A DNA stretch of 64,000 nt from NCBI GenBank assembly GCA_949316235.1, contig OX438747.1, positions 25,982,618 to 26,046,617 of the forward strand. The letters are read 5' to 3'. Each line of letters opens with the position of its first letter. Positions within the stretch are counted from its first letter, which is position 1. The stretch comes from Oegoconia quadripuncta. Its lineage: Eukaryota > Arthropoda > Insecta > Lepidoptera > Autostichidae. This document shows, piece after piece, positions 36,031-48,361 of the stretch. Position numbers and translations under genes: made by a program. Below the pieces are notes generated by a model. The model did not search any database. It had not been told where the DNA came from and saw nothing but the letters and a program-made list of their open reading frames with translations.

Positions 36031-36719
36031 TACAGTTTTTTTTTTAGAGGGTCTTCTAAGTCGTGTTTACGGTAAACATATCGCCTATCGGATAGTACAC
36101 CGTTTCTCCCAAAGTTCCTCACAATGTTTTGGATAAAATTAGATCTGTCTATTTTATCTTTATCATCTTTCTCTTGGTACACTGTACACATTGGAGTGGA
36201 GTGGAGAGTCAGAACATCATGATAAATCCCAGTTCTGTACATCTCCTGTGTTACGATGACAAGTATGTCTGATATTATTGGCTAGAATAAGAGTAGAACA
36301 TTCAAATCTTCATTAATCTATCATTAACCGTAGACTGGGTAAAGTTACAAGAATGTGAATCACTCTATTAGTTCGCATTTACATTTGCTAATCTGCGACA
36401 CTCGTTTAGGGCCACAGGATATTTCATAGTTACCTATTGCCTTAAATGTGTAAAGAAAAAAAACAGCAGAAATGTCAGGATTTGCTAACAGTTTTAATAT
36501 ACAAGTTATAGCACGGCACCCGAGCGAGCCACGAGACTAAATCCTATCAATAAGTGCCTTCAGCTCACTCAATGGAACATTTTGTATCAAATATCGATAA
36601 GATAACGTTTCTCCAACTATCCGAATATTATCATAATCACTCGGATTTATACAATTTTTGCAGGTATATAATATCTATACCTACATAACAAAGAAATATC
36701 TTTGTTTTGTTTCTTTGCA

Positions 36720-37160
36720 GGTAAGTATTGTTTTTGGAAATTTTACAATGATCCTATTAGATCTTTTTAATTACATATCTGCAATTTGGCGTATTGTATA
36801 TGCTTTGTATGAACGTATCACTATTACGTCGGTGACCAGTAAGTCCGCAGACTTCACTTCAGAATTAGTCGGAGTCATTCTCGTAATCCACCTAGCGCAA
36901 CAGATGCACCAACTCTGTAAAACTGAGAAACACCGGCATATGATTCTGACTCTCATTGGCCCGCTAGACGGCTCCTTCAGAGCATCTCAGCGCATTCCGT
37001 TTCCAAGAACTTTTAAAACATGTCAAGCGGCTCTTGTCAGACCCCGTCGATCAGGGTACTGGACCAGAAGGTTCTGTCCATGTACTCCAATTACTTTATT
37101 CATTAATGGTAATACAAGCCATGATGTTGACTTCGGGTCTTCATGAAACAACATCGAGTT
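36720..37160 (+). pseudogene. Possible decayed chemoreceptor (gustatory receptor-like) fragment
   Basis: After a good acceptor (gtttctttgcag) a frame opens reading VSIVFGNFTMILLDLFNYIS, a hydrophobic stretch, then LVGVILVIHLAQQMHQLC and continues to about 37030. There the likely frame shifts to one reading GPEGSVHVLQLLYSLM. The spacing of membrane segments and the final LLYSL resemble the C-terminal third of insect gustatory receptors, but the family's TYhhhhhQF signature is not present. The call rests on pattern memory only. Confidence 0.25.
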
Positions 37161-37751
37161 CACTATACGAAGATCTAGGTTGGTTTTTCGGTGGAGTAGT
37201 GGGCCCTGATCTTTTCAATTGAATCGTTAAGTCAAGGTGGTGACCCACAGGGGCGCCTTGAAAACACTGACTGTCAGGTGGCCACTAGTCTGAGACAAAT
37301 GCGCCAATCGACACTGTGCCCTCGTGGAGAATTACGGCCCCTACTTTCTTTTAGTGAGAGGAGGCTTAACTCAACAGTGGGGACTTGTAAAGATGTTGAT
37401 GACGAGACGGTTATAATGGAAAGAGAAGACTAAAGTGAAGATGGACGGAATGTGTGAAAGAGTATATCCTAACCTTACCCATCTAGGTAACAGTGACGGA
37501 GGTGACTGCTGCTAAAGGCTATTGGAACAAAAATTACACAGACTTCAAATATCTAACGACTGCTAAGGTATATAACTCCCTGCTTGCGTCGCGACGGTGT
37601 TCTCCAAATCTTATAATTACTGGAGTTGAGTGCTTCATCTTTGACTACATCGTCACAGTAGAGACTGTGCTCAAACACTGGAGACGCCATTCTACTATGA
37701 AAAAGCTTAGCTCGAATGTAATATTTCAGGACGCAATATTTGCTTTATAAA

Positions 37752-38046
37752 TGTTTTTTTATGCACAACGGATTAGCACAAGACCTCAATCATACCTGAT
37801 GTTAAGTGAAGACGAGGCCGAACGTGGAAGCGTACTGATTTGGAAATCCCACCTTATTTAGGGACTAGCTATCTTATATCTCTGAGAACCGGAACACTAC
37901 AATGCTATTACCATTGCTGTTTTAGCGGCAGACTTAGGCAAGATGGTGATAGCTAGCCATGCAGACATTTAAAATGCCCTACCACCAACCAAACCGAGTG
38001 CTAAACATGTATCCCCTATGTTGTATACATTGAGTCACGGAGGCGG
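37752..38046 (-). mobile_element. SINE family B copy
   Basis: Minus orientation: tttttttatgcacaacggat at left; tgccctaccaccaaccaaac and cattgagtcacggaggcggt at right. The head is partly deleted (no B-box between tgtatcccc and tatgttg). Confidence 0.7.
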
Positions 38047-38799
38047 TTGTGTAATGTTAAGTCCTGACTTCTGTACCACGTAAATACCATATTCAGAGCT
38101 CAATGTTTTTCTTATAAATGTAATATTAAAGCTGAAATTTTTAAACAGCCCATTGGTGCAGTGCGTGAGACGTGAGCCCGTTATCTGACAGGCAGCTCCT
38201 CGACGCGACACCTCGCCGCGCACACTCCACTCGATTGACAGCTGTTGCACAACACCGCATCGACCTGAGCATCTCTACGATAAATATAAATATACAGAAC
38301 ACTTACCTATCTTTAGTCAGAGTACATCCAATAAAATTTTCCATAGATGTCCTTCTTGCACCGTTGACCGTTGACCGTCCCCTCATGAACGTGTAGAGTA
38401 TTTTAGGTCGGTATAGCCATCGGACCTCAGGGTATTTTTACCCGTCAGCCCCAAATGGGTAATGTTTTTCGAGTATTTACATATGTACCTATGTCAATTT
38501 CTATGTTTCCTTATGTATCCGTGAAGTGACAGACAAAAAATTTTTTATTTTTGTGTCTACTTGATGTTAATGCTAAAAAGTGAACGTATTCTATATATTG
38601 CATCTAGTTAAGTCAAACGATATTTATAGTGTTGCAATATAGGGAAAGCATTATTTAGCTCAAGGTGAGAGGTACACATCAAAATGGGACCATTATATCG
38701 TCGTTAAAGAAACGGATGCATGTTTTCAAAAATATCTACTGAGGTTTCCAATGTATGCAATATGACATAGTAGGTACCTACGTATGTGTATTTATAGAG

Positions 38800-39380
38800 A
38801 TGTCCGCGTGTGCTGGAGCGTTATCATCTCTTGTCCCCCCCCTGCCCCCTCGTACACACACCGCACACCCACAGCCACGCGTTACTAAATTAGAGCACAT
38901 CGTACCTAAATACATACTATAAAATTTATTTCACATAAGTACCATTTCGTAATCCGCTTTATTACACTAGTTATATAGCTTCCGGTGTAAAAATATTTCG
39001 CCTTTTAAAATAGTTGTCTTATGCGTGAATAATCACAATAACTACTCCCAGCTGCGGCACCCTAGCTTCTTCTGATCTACTACTAGTGTTCAGAGTACAC
39101 TTGACCTGGACAGCTCAACAAGCGCTTCTTCGGAGCATGAATATAACAATACATGGGGATCTTAGAAGTGTTGTTTCAGAAATTGTATTCAACCTCCTTA
39201 CAATTACATTTATAAGTTGATAGCTACAAAAAAACTAAAACTAGCGGTCCCTAATATATTAAACAAACTCACAGACAAAAATATTTTTCAATCAGCCATT
39301 TAGTCAAAACTGCCCTAAATTTCTCGACTTCCAATAACCTAATGTGATTTTTGTAAATGTTAATACTCATGTGAAATGTA
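38800..39380. other. Intergenic DNA, nothing recognised
   Basis: AT-rich, with a C-rich patch near 38835-38880 (cccccccctgccccctcg). No gene signals. Confidence 0.3.
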
Positions 39381-39389
39381 TTTTTTACC

Positions 39390-39565
39390 CGACTACCCAA
39401 GGAAGGAGGGTAATGTTTTTCGAGTGTATATATGTATGTATGTACGAGTAAGTATGTTATATATGTATGTCCGTCCCTTTGGCGCAACTTGTATCCTAAA
39501 CGGCTTGACCGATTTCGTTAGATTCGTTTTGGTACCCGGAGTGTCATAGGAGACATTTTATGGTA
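39390..39565 (+). repeat. Dispersed repeat module, copy of 25060-25205
   Basis: Shares ttacccgacta, gtaatgtttttcgagtgtat, aaacggcttgaccgatttcg and cccggagtgtcataggag. Confidence 0.5.
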
Positions 39566-39900
39566 AAAAATCCAACATGGCGTCAACAAAATGCAACATC
39601 ATGCTGTCGGGGTATTTGGTTTTGAAATACTTAAATAGTTATTTCATAAATGTTTATGTGACAAGGAGGTTGATAGAATAAGTTGCTGTAATTTGATCCA
39701 TAAAATTCAGGAGTTTTAACGTAAACAGAATATCCCTTATGCACAGTCAGGGCAAAGGAAGCAGCTTATTGATCAGTTGAAGACGATTCAAATCGCGCCA
39801 TGGGAGAGGTTTATTGCCAATAGAGCACTTTTATAGGCTATATATGTTGTATGAGAGTTTTACTGCACTTTTATATATGTTGTATGAAAGTCTGAAGCCT

Positions 39901-39997
39901 TTGTCCCTAGGTACATATAGGGACAAACATACAAAGAAATCGTCCATCTCATCTTGCTGCGTGATGTACATACATCACGCAACAAGATGAGATGGAC
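39901..39997. repeat. Two adjacent palindromes, one with 27-bp arms
   Basis: 39942-39968 and 39971-39997 are reverse complements at 26 of 27 positions, separated by 2 bases (arm start gtccatctcatcttgctgcg). Just before lies a perfect 9-bp palindrome (ttgtcccta at 39901, tagggacaa ending 39926). The nearly zero loop excludes an ordinary miRNA hairpin. Confidence 0.85.
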
Positions 39998-40859
39998 CGA
40001 TTTGGAAGGTTTTTTTGTTTAAAATTTTCAAGACCTTCAACATCATGCTTGGGATGTAATTATAAAATATGTCCACATCCTCACTATTTAAGACGCCACT
40101 TCAGAGGGCGAAAGGCTGGTGATCTATCACACAGGTTTCCTATTACGGACAACAGTCTAATTGTATTCTATTGTATGTAAATATCGAATTCGGAGATAAA
40201 TTTAAATAAGATTTTTTTTCAATGAAGACCATCGGTCTTCTCATCTCCACAGTTTCAACGACTTATATTTATATATTTAGCGTGTGCATTGTCTGTTTAG
40301 GTATACTATTATCTAATGCCTAATTAGATAATTATCAAAGGAAGTTCCAGTCGGAACGTGTACGTACTTTCCGTCAACACACTAGGTGTTCTTGTATCTG
40401 ATGTAATCTTAATGATTTCGTCTTATTATTGTCTGCTGCGATAACGGTCACAAATGTGAAGATAAGTTTATTTACGATATTCAAGTTGTAGCATAGTCTA
40501 ATAATAAATTAGATCTGCAGACATCTGTAATGAATGATCCTGAGAATTTCAAATATTTCAATTAAAGAAACTGCAATACATGATTCAGTGTCCCGACAAT
40601 AAGGCAGTGCTGCTCTCAGCTGGTTTTGTGTATGTATATGCAATTTTGAATAATGCTGCAATGGTTAAATAATTAATGTGAAGATGTGCCGTCCACATAT
40701 GTTTGTATGGTGTAAGAAAGCAGAGCGATGGCGGCGGGACAGGAGAGTCCTGGTTCGCATCCCTTTTATCTTAATGTAACATTATGAGATGGTCAAGAGA
40801 TCCGCGTGGGGTAGGCCATCGACCCCATCGATAGACCACTCTGGTATCACAGTTTTCTT

Positions 40860-41850
40860 TAGATATGCAAAACGTTATCTCATTTATCTTAACTAGGCGT
40901 TAATGTGTGGCCGGTTATCTTAGGGTTTGATAGTCGTATCTAACAGATACAGTATCTAGCGGAACAGCTGTTGCGAGCGGAGTTTGCGGCGCGGCGTGGC
41001 CCGGGCTGGCGCGTGCTGTGCTCCCGCGAGCCGCCGTCAAGTGCATCCAGCGGGATGATGTCACCGTCCTCGTTGACTCATCACACTCGAGTACTTCCTC
41101 GCTCATTAGTTCCGCGTAGGCTTTCCACCGAGTGAAGCACGTGGCTTACTCATAGCGGAGCGACACAAACTCGAGGCTACGTGGAGGAGGACGAGATAGC
41201 GTGGCGAGGGGAGAGCAGGGTGTGTTCGCGAGTGACGCGATAAGCCGCGCAAACACCACCGACGAGCGCTAACCAAATATTTGTAGGGAACGTCGCCCTC
41301 CGCCATCCCCGCGCCCGCGACCCGCCGCCCCGGCGTCTCGAGACACCTCGACCGCGATATCATCCCCGATATGGGGCCCTATCAGATAGAGCGCCCTCAG
41401 ATTTGATTACGGGAGCCAGTATCTGCGAGATAAACTATCAGGAGAGAAGTTAACGTATCTGCTCCCAGGGTATAGCCCGGTGGTGCGAGCGACGGTAGTG
41501 CATTGTGCGCGCTGCGTCGCGCTGTGTCGTGCGGTGCGGTGCTGTGCTGTGCTGTGAGGGGCGCGGGGCGAGGGGCGAGGGTCGCGGAGCGCGGGACGTA
41601 ATCCCTCGCGGATCTGATAGCACCGACACATCGACGGATTATTGATGGGCGCCGCTCGACCTCATCGCGATCTTATCGGCTTGTTTTTTTCATCGAATAT
41701 TTTCCGTGAAAAGCTAATAAAGCGGTCGGTGCGGTGGAGGGGGGGATGCACGTGACGCGATGGCCGCCGATAAGAGCCGCCATATTGTTTCAGCGCCGGT
41801 GTCGTCCCCCGCGCCCCGCGCTTCGCTGAATCACGTACGCAGTTCATGTC
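40860..41850. promoter_or_regulatory. GC-rich intergenic block with dense GATA sites
   Basis: Eight GATA/TATC cores fall in 40861-40956, then more at about 41238 (GATAAG), 41340-41390 (GATATC, GATAT, CTATCAGATAG), 41422-41442 (TATCTGCGAGATAAACTATC), 41457, 41608, 41674 and 41766. The block is CpG-rich (gcggcgcggcgtggcccg) against an AT-rich background. It has no supported gene: both strands carry short ORFs only. It lies midway between srp and GATAe. Best reading: a shared enhancer or a promoter of a non-coding transcript. Confidence 0.5.
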
Positions 41851-42261
41851 ACATACTTGTATTGCATATCATCATAGAGATGTCGCCATATTCTATATTT
41901 AGTTTGAACGACAAAAACACCCAAACGTGTCAAGAAAACCATGTAAATTCCACTCGACACAGGTAGAGTCGCTTCTGTAGCTGTGATTTACAGTTTACCT
42001 ACCTATGCATTGATATTGCGCAATCGTGACTATTGTCCTTAGTTAAGGAGCCTTCCGAGTCTTTCATCACTTACCTATTATATGTCGGTGGCATGGTGAT
42101 GTCTAACTGCTTACTATACGGCAGTACGTGGATTGGCAGGTACTCATACGCCTCCTTATTTCCCATTTACTTTATGATCATTCGAAGACATTCATAGTGT
42201 TTAACAGTAAGTAGGTGCCTAGATAATCACTACCACTTACAAATGGAGTGGACTCACTATA

Positions 42262-43082
42262 CAGAGTGGAAAGTTTCAATGGGGCAGCCAAGGGAGGTAC
42301 CTTAATCGTATATCAGAATCACGAAGAGTTTATTTTCAACAGTGCTCCTGCACACAACAGCCGAAACACTCGTTGTTCTTTGAATAGACAATTTGGTGAG
42401 CAGTGGATTGGGACTCATGGCCGTTTCTTGGCCAGCGCGTAGTCTGGACTTAACGCCGCTTGATTTCTTCCTGTGGGGCTATTTAAAAAATGAAATTTAT
42501 AAAAAGAAATATGACAGTGTCGAAGAATTAAAAAACTCGCTCTGTACAATTTTGTATGGAATTCATCCAAATAAATTATTGGCCGCCACGCGGTCAGTAC
42601 GAAAACGAATACATTTATGCATTAATCAAAATGGAGAACATTTTGAGCACCTTATATCATAAAGTTATTAATAAAAATAATTATTGTTTTTCAAATAATT
42701 TTATTGTTTGATTGCATATGCATCTTCTTAATCATTTTTGTAGCTTCAACAAAAAGTTACCTCTTGTTATGGCCTGACAAAAAAATCAAAGTACTTTAAA
42801 TGTATGAAAAAAGTTTTTTTGGATTTCTGACTTTTCTAGTACTGAAACCTCAGTTGGTCCCATAGAACTTTTTGATCAGCATACGGAACAGGATCGATTA
42901 GTATCAAAATTTTTTTTTGTGAAAAATGGTAATTTTTTTGCTAACCGTACATTTTTTTGAAAATCTGTGAATGGGAATGAAATTTTTTTGAAAAATTATG
43001 GATAGTCTCCTAAGACCAATTTCTTGTAGCTGCAACGATTAAGGTACCTCCCTTGGCTGCCCCATTGAAACTTTCCATCCTG
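42262..43082 (+). mobile_element. Tc1/mariner-type DNA transposon, internally deleted
   Basis: Ends are about 48-bp inverted repeats (cagagtggaaagtttcaatg at left; complement at right ending cattgaaactttccatcctg), flanked by TA on each side. Inside is the 3' part of a DDE transposase: a first frame with APAHNSRNTR and QFGEQWIG, a frame change near 42420, then SWPARSLDLTPLDFFLWGYL and LKNEIYKKKYDSVEELKNSL to a stop at 42660-42662. The N-terminal half is missing, so it is non-autonomous. Confidence 0.85.
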
Positions 43083-43919
43083 TATATAGGGCAAACCCTG
43101 TGTAAAGATGTAGCTCATCGAATAATTATTATTATTTATACAATTTCAGAATAACACCATGATGATATTAATCATGTACATAATAACAACTAAAGGATCC
43201 GGCGTGCGATATTGCTTGTTTAGTGCAGATAATGTAAAAGTATAGTTGGGCGAATTCCATTCATCAAAAGCGCCATACAAAGGCAACGTACGTGGGAACG
43301 CACATTTTGAGTTGTGGTAATATTAATGCAATATCCGTTCATATAATATACACATTATAATTACGTCCAGATGATCTATTAGTTCGGTTATTTATACTTG
43401 TGCTATTAGTACGTAATGGGTAGATTGGTGGACCATAAATTTTGTACACTTTCTCACAACAGTAGATGATCCTTGTAAATATAATAAGTAATACATCCAT
43501 ACATGAAGTCACGCCTGTTTCCCGTAGGGGTAGGCAAGAGTAAATGTAGGTAAATGTAATAATAAACTATACCATTCATTATATATAAATAACTCCTATA
43601 TATAGCTTTAATTATGGTAGTTTTTCGAGAATTTCAGATTATTGATAAAACGGCCACTTTTTTTATAACCGTTAATTCTGGAAGTCCTTTCTGCATGTTT
43701 GGATTAACATCCGCCCCTGGAGCCCCCCACAACGTCGGAGGATAGTTAGTTCATATCACAACTTAGACGAATCAAATCAAATCAAAAATTTGATTTATTT
43801 TGTAGGTATACAGGGTATGTACACTTAAAATAGTCAGATTTTACATTTTTAAAGCTACTGCTTGTTCAAATGGCAATTTTCCCCTGAGAAGAAGAAGCAA
43901 GAAACTCGAGAGGTTGCAA

Positions 43920-45065
43920 AAATCAAAATCAAAAATATTTTATTCAATGTAGGATACAAAAATATCACTTATTGAAAGTCAACATGTTATTTTATTTTTT
44001 AAACTACATCGCTTCGCAAGGTGTTATGGTTAGGTTACACAATTAGGTAACAACACATCTTTTCAATTAATTTCCATCTTTACAATAATATTACATTTTA
44101 TATAACATATTACAAAACAATAGCAATTAACATAACGACCAGCTAACACCAGACCTCCTTATCGCCTAAATAATCATCTATCCTGTAATAACCCTTCTTA
44201 CACAGAGTTTCTTTAAAGTGGCGTTTAAATTTCTGCTCTGTTAAACTCAATACATGTTCTGGTATTTTATTGTAAAAGCGTATGCTGTGTCCCACAAAGG
44301 ATGTGCTAACCTTGCTAAGTCTAAATTGTGGAATTTCAATTGCTCTTTTAAAAAAAGGTTTTCATATTACAAAAAGGCTCAATAATATTTCATTATTAAT
44401 TGTGAAATAGCCTGGTTATGCGAGCGAGTCCATGATTGTTTATCATCTAAATAATCTGATATTTTATAATATGCTTTCTTAATAAGTTTTTGTTTTATAG
44501 TATCTTTAAATTTATTGAAAAGAAGATATATCAACAGGAACCTTATGGAAAAAGCGTATACATAACCCTTTGAATGAATTACTGACTTTTCGGAGGCGAC
44601 TCATGTGCCCTGCAAGTTTATCGTTATTTCTTGTATTGACATCATGTTTATCACAATTTTTCCTAAATGATGTCATATATATTTTTTTTTACACATACTA
44701 GATTTTCAAAAATGTACTGTTACAAATGTAAGGTTAAAATATTATACTCTTTAAATCTATCTCATCAACAAAATCTAGAGTGTCATTTTTTATCATTATA
44801 TTTGTGGGCACCTCCCTGACATTAGGCAGTACAAAACACATTTAGTTTTCTTCTCATTAAGTAACAAATTATTTGCCGTAAACCATTCTACTATTTGAGA
44901 AATAGCTTTTTTCACGTCGTCATAATGTTTATCCTTTACAAGGTTTGGTAAGTTACTTTGTAAACCAAAAACAAAAATGGACCGAAAATGGAGCCTTGTG
45001 GGACGCCCATACAGACTGTCGACCCTCACCATGTAATGCCCTCTGAACTCGGTTACTCAAATAAG
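43920..45065 (-). mobile_element. Jockey/CR1-type LINE remnant (reverse transcriptase C-terminal part)
   Basis: The minus strand reads GVPQGSIFGPFLFLVY near 45010-44955, WFTANNLLLNEKKTKCV near 44890-44830, and later FVGHSIRFYNKIPEHVLSLT and KGYYRIDDYL near 44300-44170. These are the RT palm motif region and the typical LINE C-terminus. The YxDD segment is deleted and frames are broken. The A-rich 3' end lies near 43920-44000. Confidence 0.75.
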
Positions 45066-45509
45066 AATTCAGAAAACGTCTCATGGTGTTACCATACCAT
45101 AGTTCATATAACATTATACAACTCTTTTGTTCGATCCCAATTACAATACAGGTCTGTAGCGCGGAATCCCCTGTATATTGTTTATATTACCGCACGATAC
45201 GATAACGATTTTTCAATTTTTCTTTACTTCATAGCATGACACGTTGCATGCTTCTTGCTAAATTTCATGATTCTAGGTAAATGGAAAATTGGGAGTGAAC
45301 GTCAGTATTCTTGATTGCGTTGGCTTATTGAACCTTTTGTTTCACAGCTCCAAGATACAGTAGACCCTAGTATTCGTATTTTAAATTTGCAACATTTACT
45401 GCCTGCATTTCTGACTGACTGCTAAATTGTAGAGTCTCTAACACCGTTCGAAAGTCGCCTGTCTCTCAGTCTTTTACAGGATTTTGGGGGGTGTGCGTTG
45501 GAATTACAT

Positions 45510-45840
45510 TTTTTTTATGCACAACGTGTTCGTCCTTGACCTCAATCACACCTGATGTTAAGTGAAGATAAGGCCGAAGGTGGTAGCGTACTGACCCGGA
45601 AATCCCATCTTATTTGAGGGACTGGCTATCTTATCTCTGACAACCGGAACACAATAATGCTATTAATATTGCTGTTTGGCGGAAGATTTAAATAAGATTG
45701 TGGTAGCTAGCCAGGCGGACATTTAAAATGCCCTACCACCAACCAAACCGAGTACTAAATATGTACCCCGCCGGGGATCGAACCCGCGACCTCCAGATCG
45801 TAAACCCAATGTTATTTACATTGAGCCACGGAGGCGGTTA
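45510..45840 (-). mobile_element. SINE family B, near full length
   Basis: Left end tttttttatgcacaacgtgt, right end head complement ggatcgaacccgcgacctcc and ttgagccacggaggcggtta. The best-preserved copy in the window. Confidence 0.8.
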
Positions 45841-45941
45841 CATAGTCTTGTTCCACCGTCGCCCTTCCATCTGCGGACTACTAGACGTGGGGAGGGATTC
45901 CACCCGTATATAGTTAATATACCGATCATTCGCATTTGACG

Positions 45942-46165
45942 AGTTGTTTGATGTAGTGCTTAGAAACTCTGACCACTATACCAAAAGATCGCGGGTATGA
46001 ATCTCGCTAGGGGCATTTGTTTTCATTTATAATAAATATTTATTTAGAAAAATAATAGTATTTATGTATTATATCAACCATCTGCTGTATCCACAACACA
46101 AGCCTATAGTTGCTTACTGTGGAGCTAGATGGCGCTGTGTGTATATCTAAGGATATTTATTTATT
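45942..46165 (+). mobile_element. SINE family A2 copy
   Basis: Head gttgtttgatgtagtgctta, body aaaagatcgcgggtatgaat, 3' end gagctagatggcgctgtgtg. The B-box is mutated. Confidence 0.6.
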
Positions 46166-46599
46166 ATTCGCAATAAGATGTTCGACTCTTGATTCATCAT
46201 CCGAATAGCCAAGGCATGGACCTCCCTCCCTGTGTCAGTCTTTCCCGAATCCTACAATCTTGGGATCTTCAAGAGCAGAGTGATAGGCATTTACTGGAAT
46301 CGCGTGCTTCATCTTCGACCACATCGTCACTTTCCATCAGTTGAGATTGTGGTAAAACGCGTACCCAGTTAATTATAAAAAAAATCCTGTAATACCTTGT
46401 CCACACATAATTGACTTGCCAGCAGGTTAGTTCTATCCAGTCTTAGTCTAAACCTAACTCGGGGTCTAACTGCGGGCAGGTCGATTTGATAATAAACTTT
46501 ACTGATAAAGTACCAAGGCTATACAATTATTTAAAAAAACTCCTTCATTATAGCAGGGAAGGCCTGTTTGCCTGCAATTTACGGGCAGATGATGATTAA

Positions 46600-47880
46600 A
46601 AAAATTATGTAAAAATATTTACCTGTTCCTAAAGACATTTCTTACCGACGAAGCTTTTAAATTTAAATAAAAAAAAAAAACAATTATTTTACAACTTTCA
46701 CCACAGATACGACGAACCGTTCACGGACTTTATACCTCTGCAATGCTACAGCCTACCAACATTATGAATCTCAGATTCCGGCCCCATTTGAACCCGTCAT
46801 CATTTGAAATTTAAGAATTCGATCAGTAAATGCCAACGTGCTTGCGGACAAGTGGGCTCCCTGGTATATTGCGCAGCGACGGACGACGGCCGGAGGGCAT
46901 GACCATAACACACTGTAACCACAGTCAAGCAGCCTTCTTCTCCTTGCAGTTAGGGCAACTCTCGAAGCATGCCTCGGACAAACATTGTATTCTAATTCTA
47001 AAAACACATACTGATATTTATTTTATCAATTAACAACTAATCTGCTAGCGTTTAGATCAGATTATTTATTTAATTAACTTTTACAAGTTGGACTTTTGTT
47101 GGAGGTTTGTGTGCGATTTCGCTCCCCATTTGGGGAACGGATGCGCCAGGGGTATCAATTTTTTGATTTCTAACTACAGGTACGTACCCTTTACCTCCGG
47201 ACAGCGCAAATTAAGTCTCTCAAGCCACCATAACCATGCAGGAAAGTGCGGAGTGAGAGAGTTTACTAAGTGGGCGGGGCTTATCAGTCCCTTCACCATT
47301 TTGCCGATCAGATACTATGAAGACTTTTCATTGTATATATATTGATAATTGTTACGCTGTGCCCACCGCACACCGAAGTACTTCGCAGCAGATTTCGGCA
47401 AAATGTTGGTCGCGGGCTAGGCGGGGGACAGGTAGTCTAGGTTTGGCCTACGTCAGAACTGTGTAATCGAGGTAAGCTTGCCAATGTCCTGCGGTAGGTC
47501 TGACTAGTAGAACTGATAAATATCAGTTCAAAGTACAAAGTAGTTAACAGTACAAATGTACTGTTAAGCCCCAGGCAAGGACGAAGATTTAAATAATTTG
47601 TCGAGAGTCAAGAAGTGTGGCACCGGGAATGAGCCCCGAGCAAGTATCGGGCACATCTCTCAATGATTCGGCCCGTATAATCATGGTGGATGATGGGGCC
47701 ATGGGAAGGTGGAGGGTTTGTCCATTAGAACTATGCAGTACAACTGTCCAGTACGACTATCAAGTGTGAGTGTCTAATAAAATTCTGCAGTAGAACTGTC
47801 CAGCTGACTGATAGAACTGTCTATAGAATTTGTTAAAATAAAGGTCATCATTACTGTGATGCCGTCAGCATTATGCGCTC
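46600..47880. other. Intergenic DNA, no supported gene
   Basis: Short ORFs at 46771-47345 on both strands show no family signature. 47720-47830 has three loose copies of an 'agaactgtccag' phrase. Confidence 0.3.
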
Positions 47881-48049
47881 TACAGAGGAACTAGCAATTC
47901 GTTGCTATGGCCCCGCTTGTTGTTCGGCAGGGCGCTCGGCGTGATGGTCGGATTGGCTGTGGATTCAAGGGTTGATCGCAACCATTAACTTGTAAATGAT
48001 ACAACATGATCTGTGTATGCTTTCTTTGGGGGAATATGCTTTGCAACCA

Positions 48050-48140
48050 TCCACTGCTGCATTTGCCTGTCTGTAGAACTTTAATTACCCACTGCCACTT
48101 CAACTTACTAAACCCCTGGGCTATGTCGGTCACTTTCGTT
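48050..48140 (-). mobile_element. RTE LINE scrap
   Basis: The minus strand reads MTDIAQGFSKLKWQW, the same motif as the RTE remnant at 373-660, then loses similarity. Confidence 0.5.
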
Positions 48141-48361
48141 TCTCTACGGATTTTGCAAGAGCGTTCAAATTGGGGACCAATAATTCAGACGACCTGAGAA
48201 CTCGTTAACATATTTCTTTATACGGTAACACGCGCCCATACAACGCGCAGACGGTCCGAAGAGTCAAGTGTTACTTATTGTCTAACACCGCAATTTGAGC
48301 TTTGTTTCGGTGTAATGGTGTTCATTTGAAGATTTGTGTTAATGAGTAGGTAAAAACAATT

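Noticed and set aside
39942..39997. miRNA precursor
   Set aside because: A 2-base loop with a fully paired stem is not a Drosha/Dicer-type hairpin.
47088..47345. 85-codon plus-strand ORF
   Set aside because: No family signature, no splice context, length expected by chance in 64 kb.
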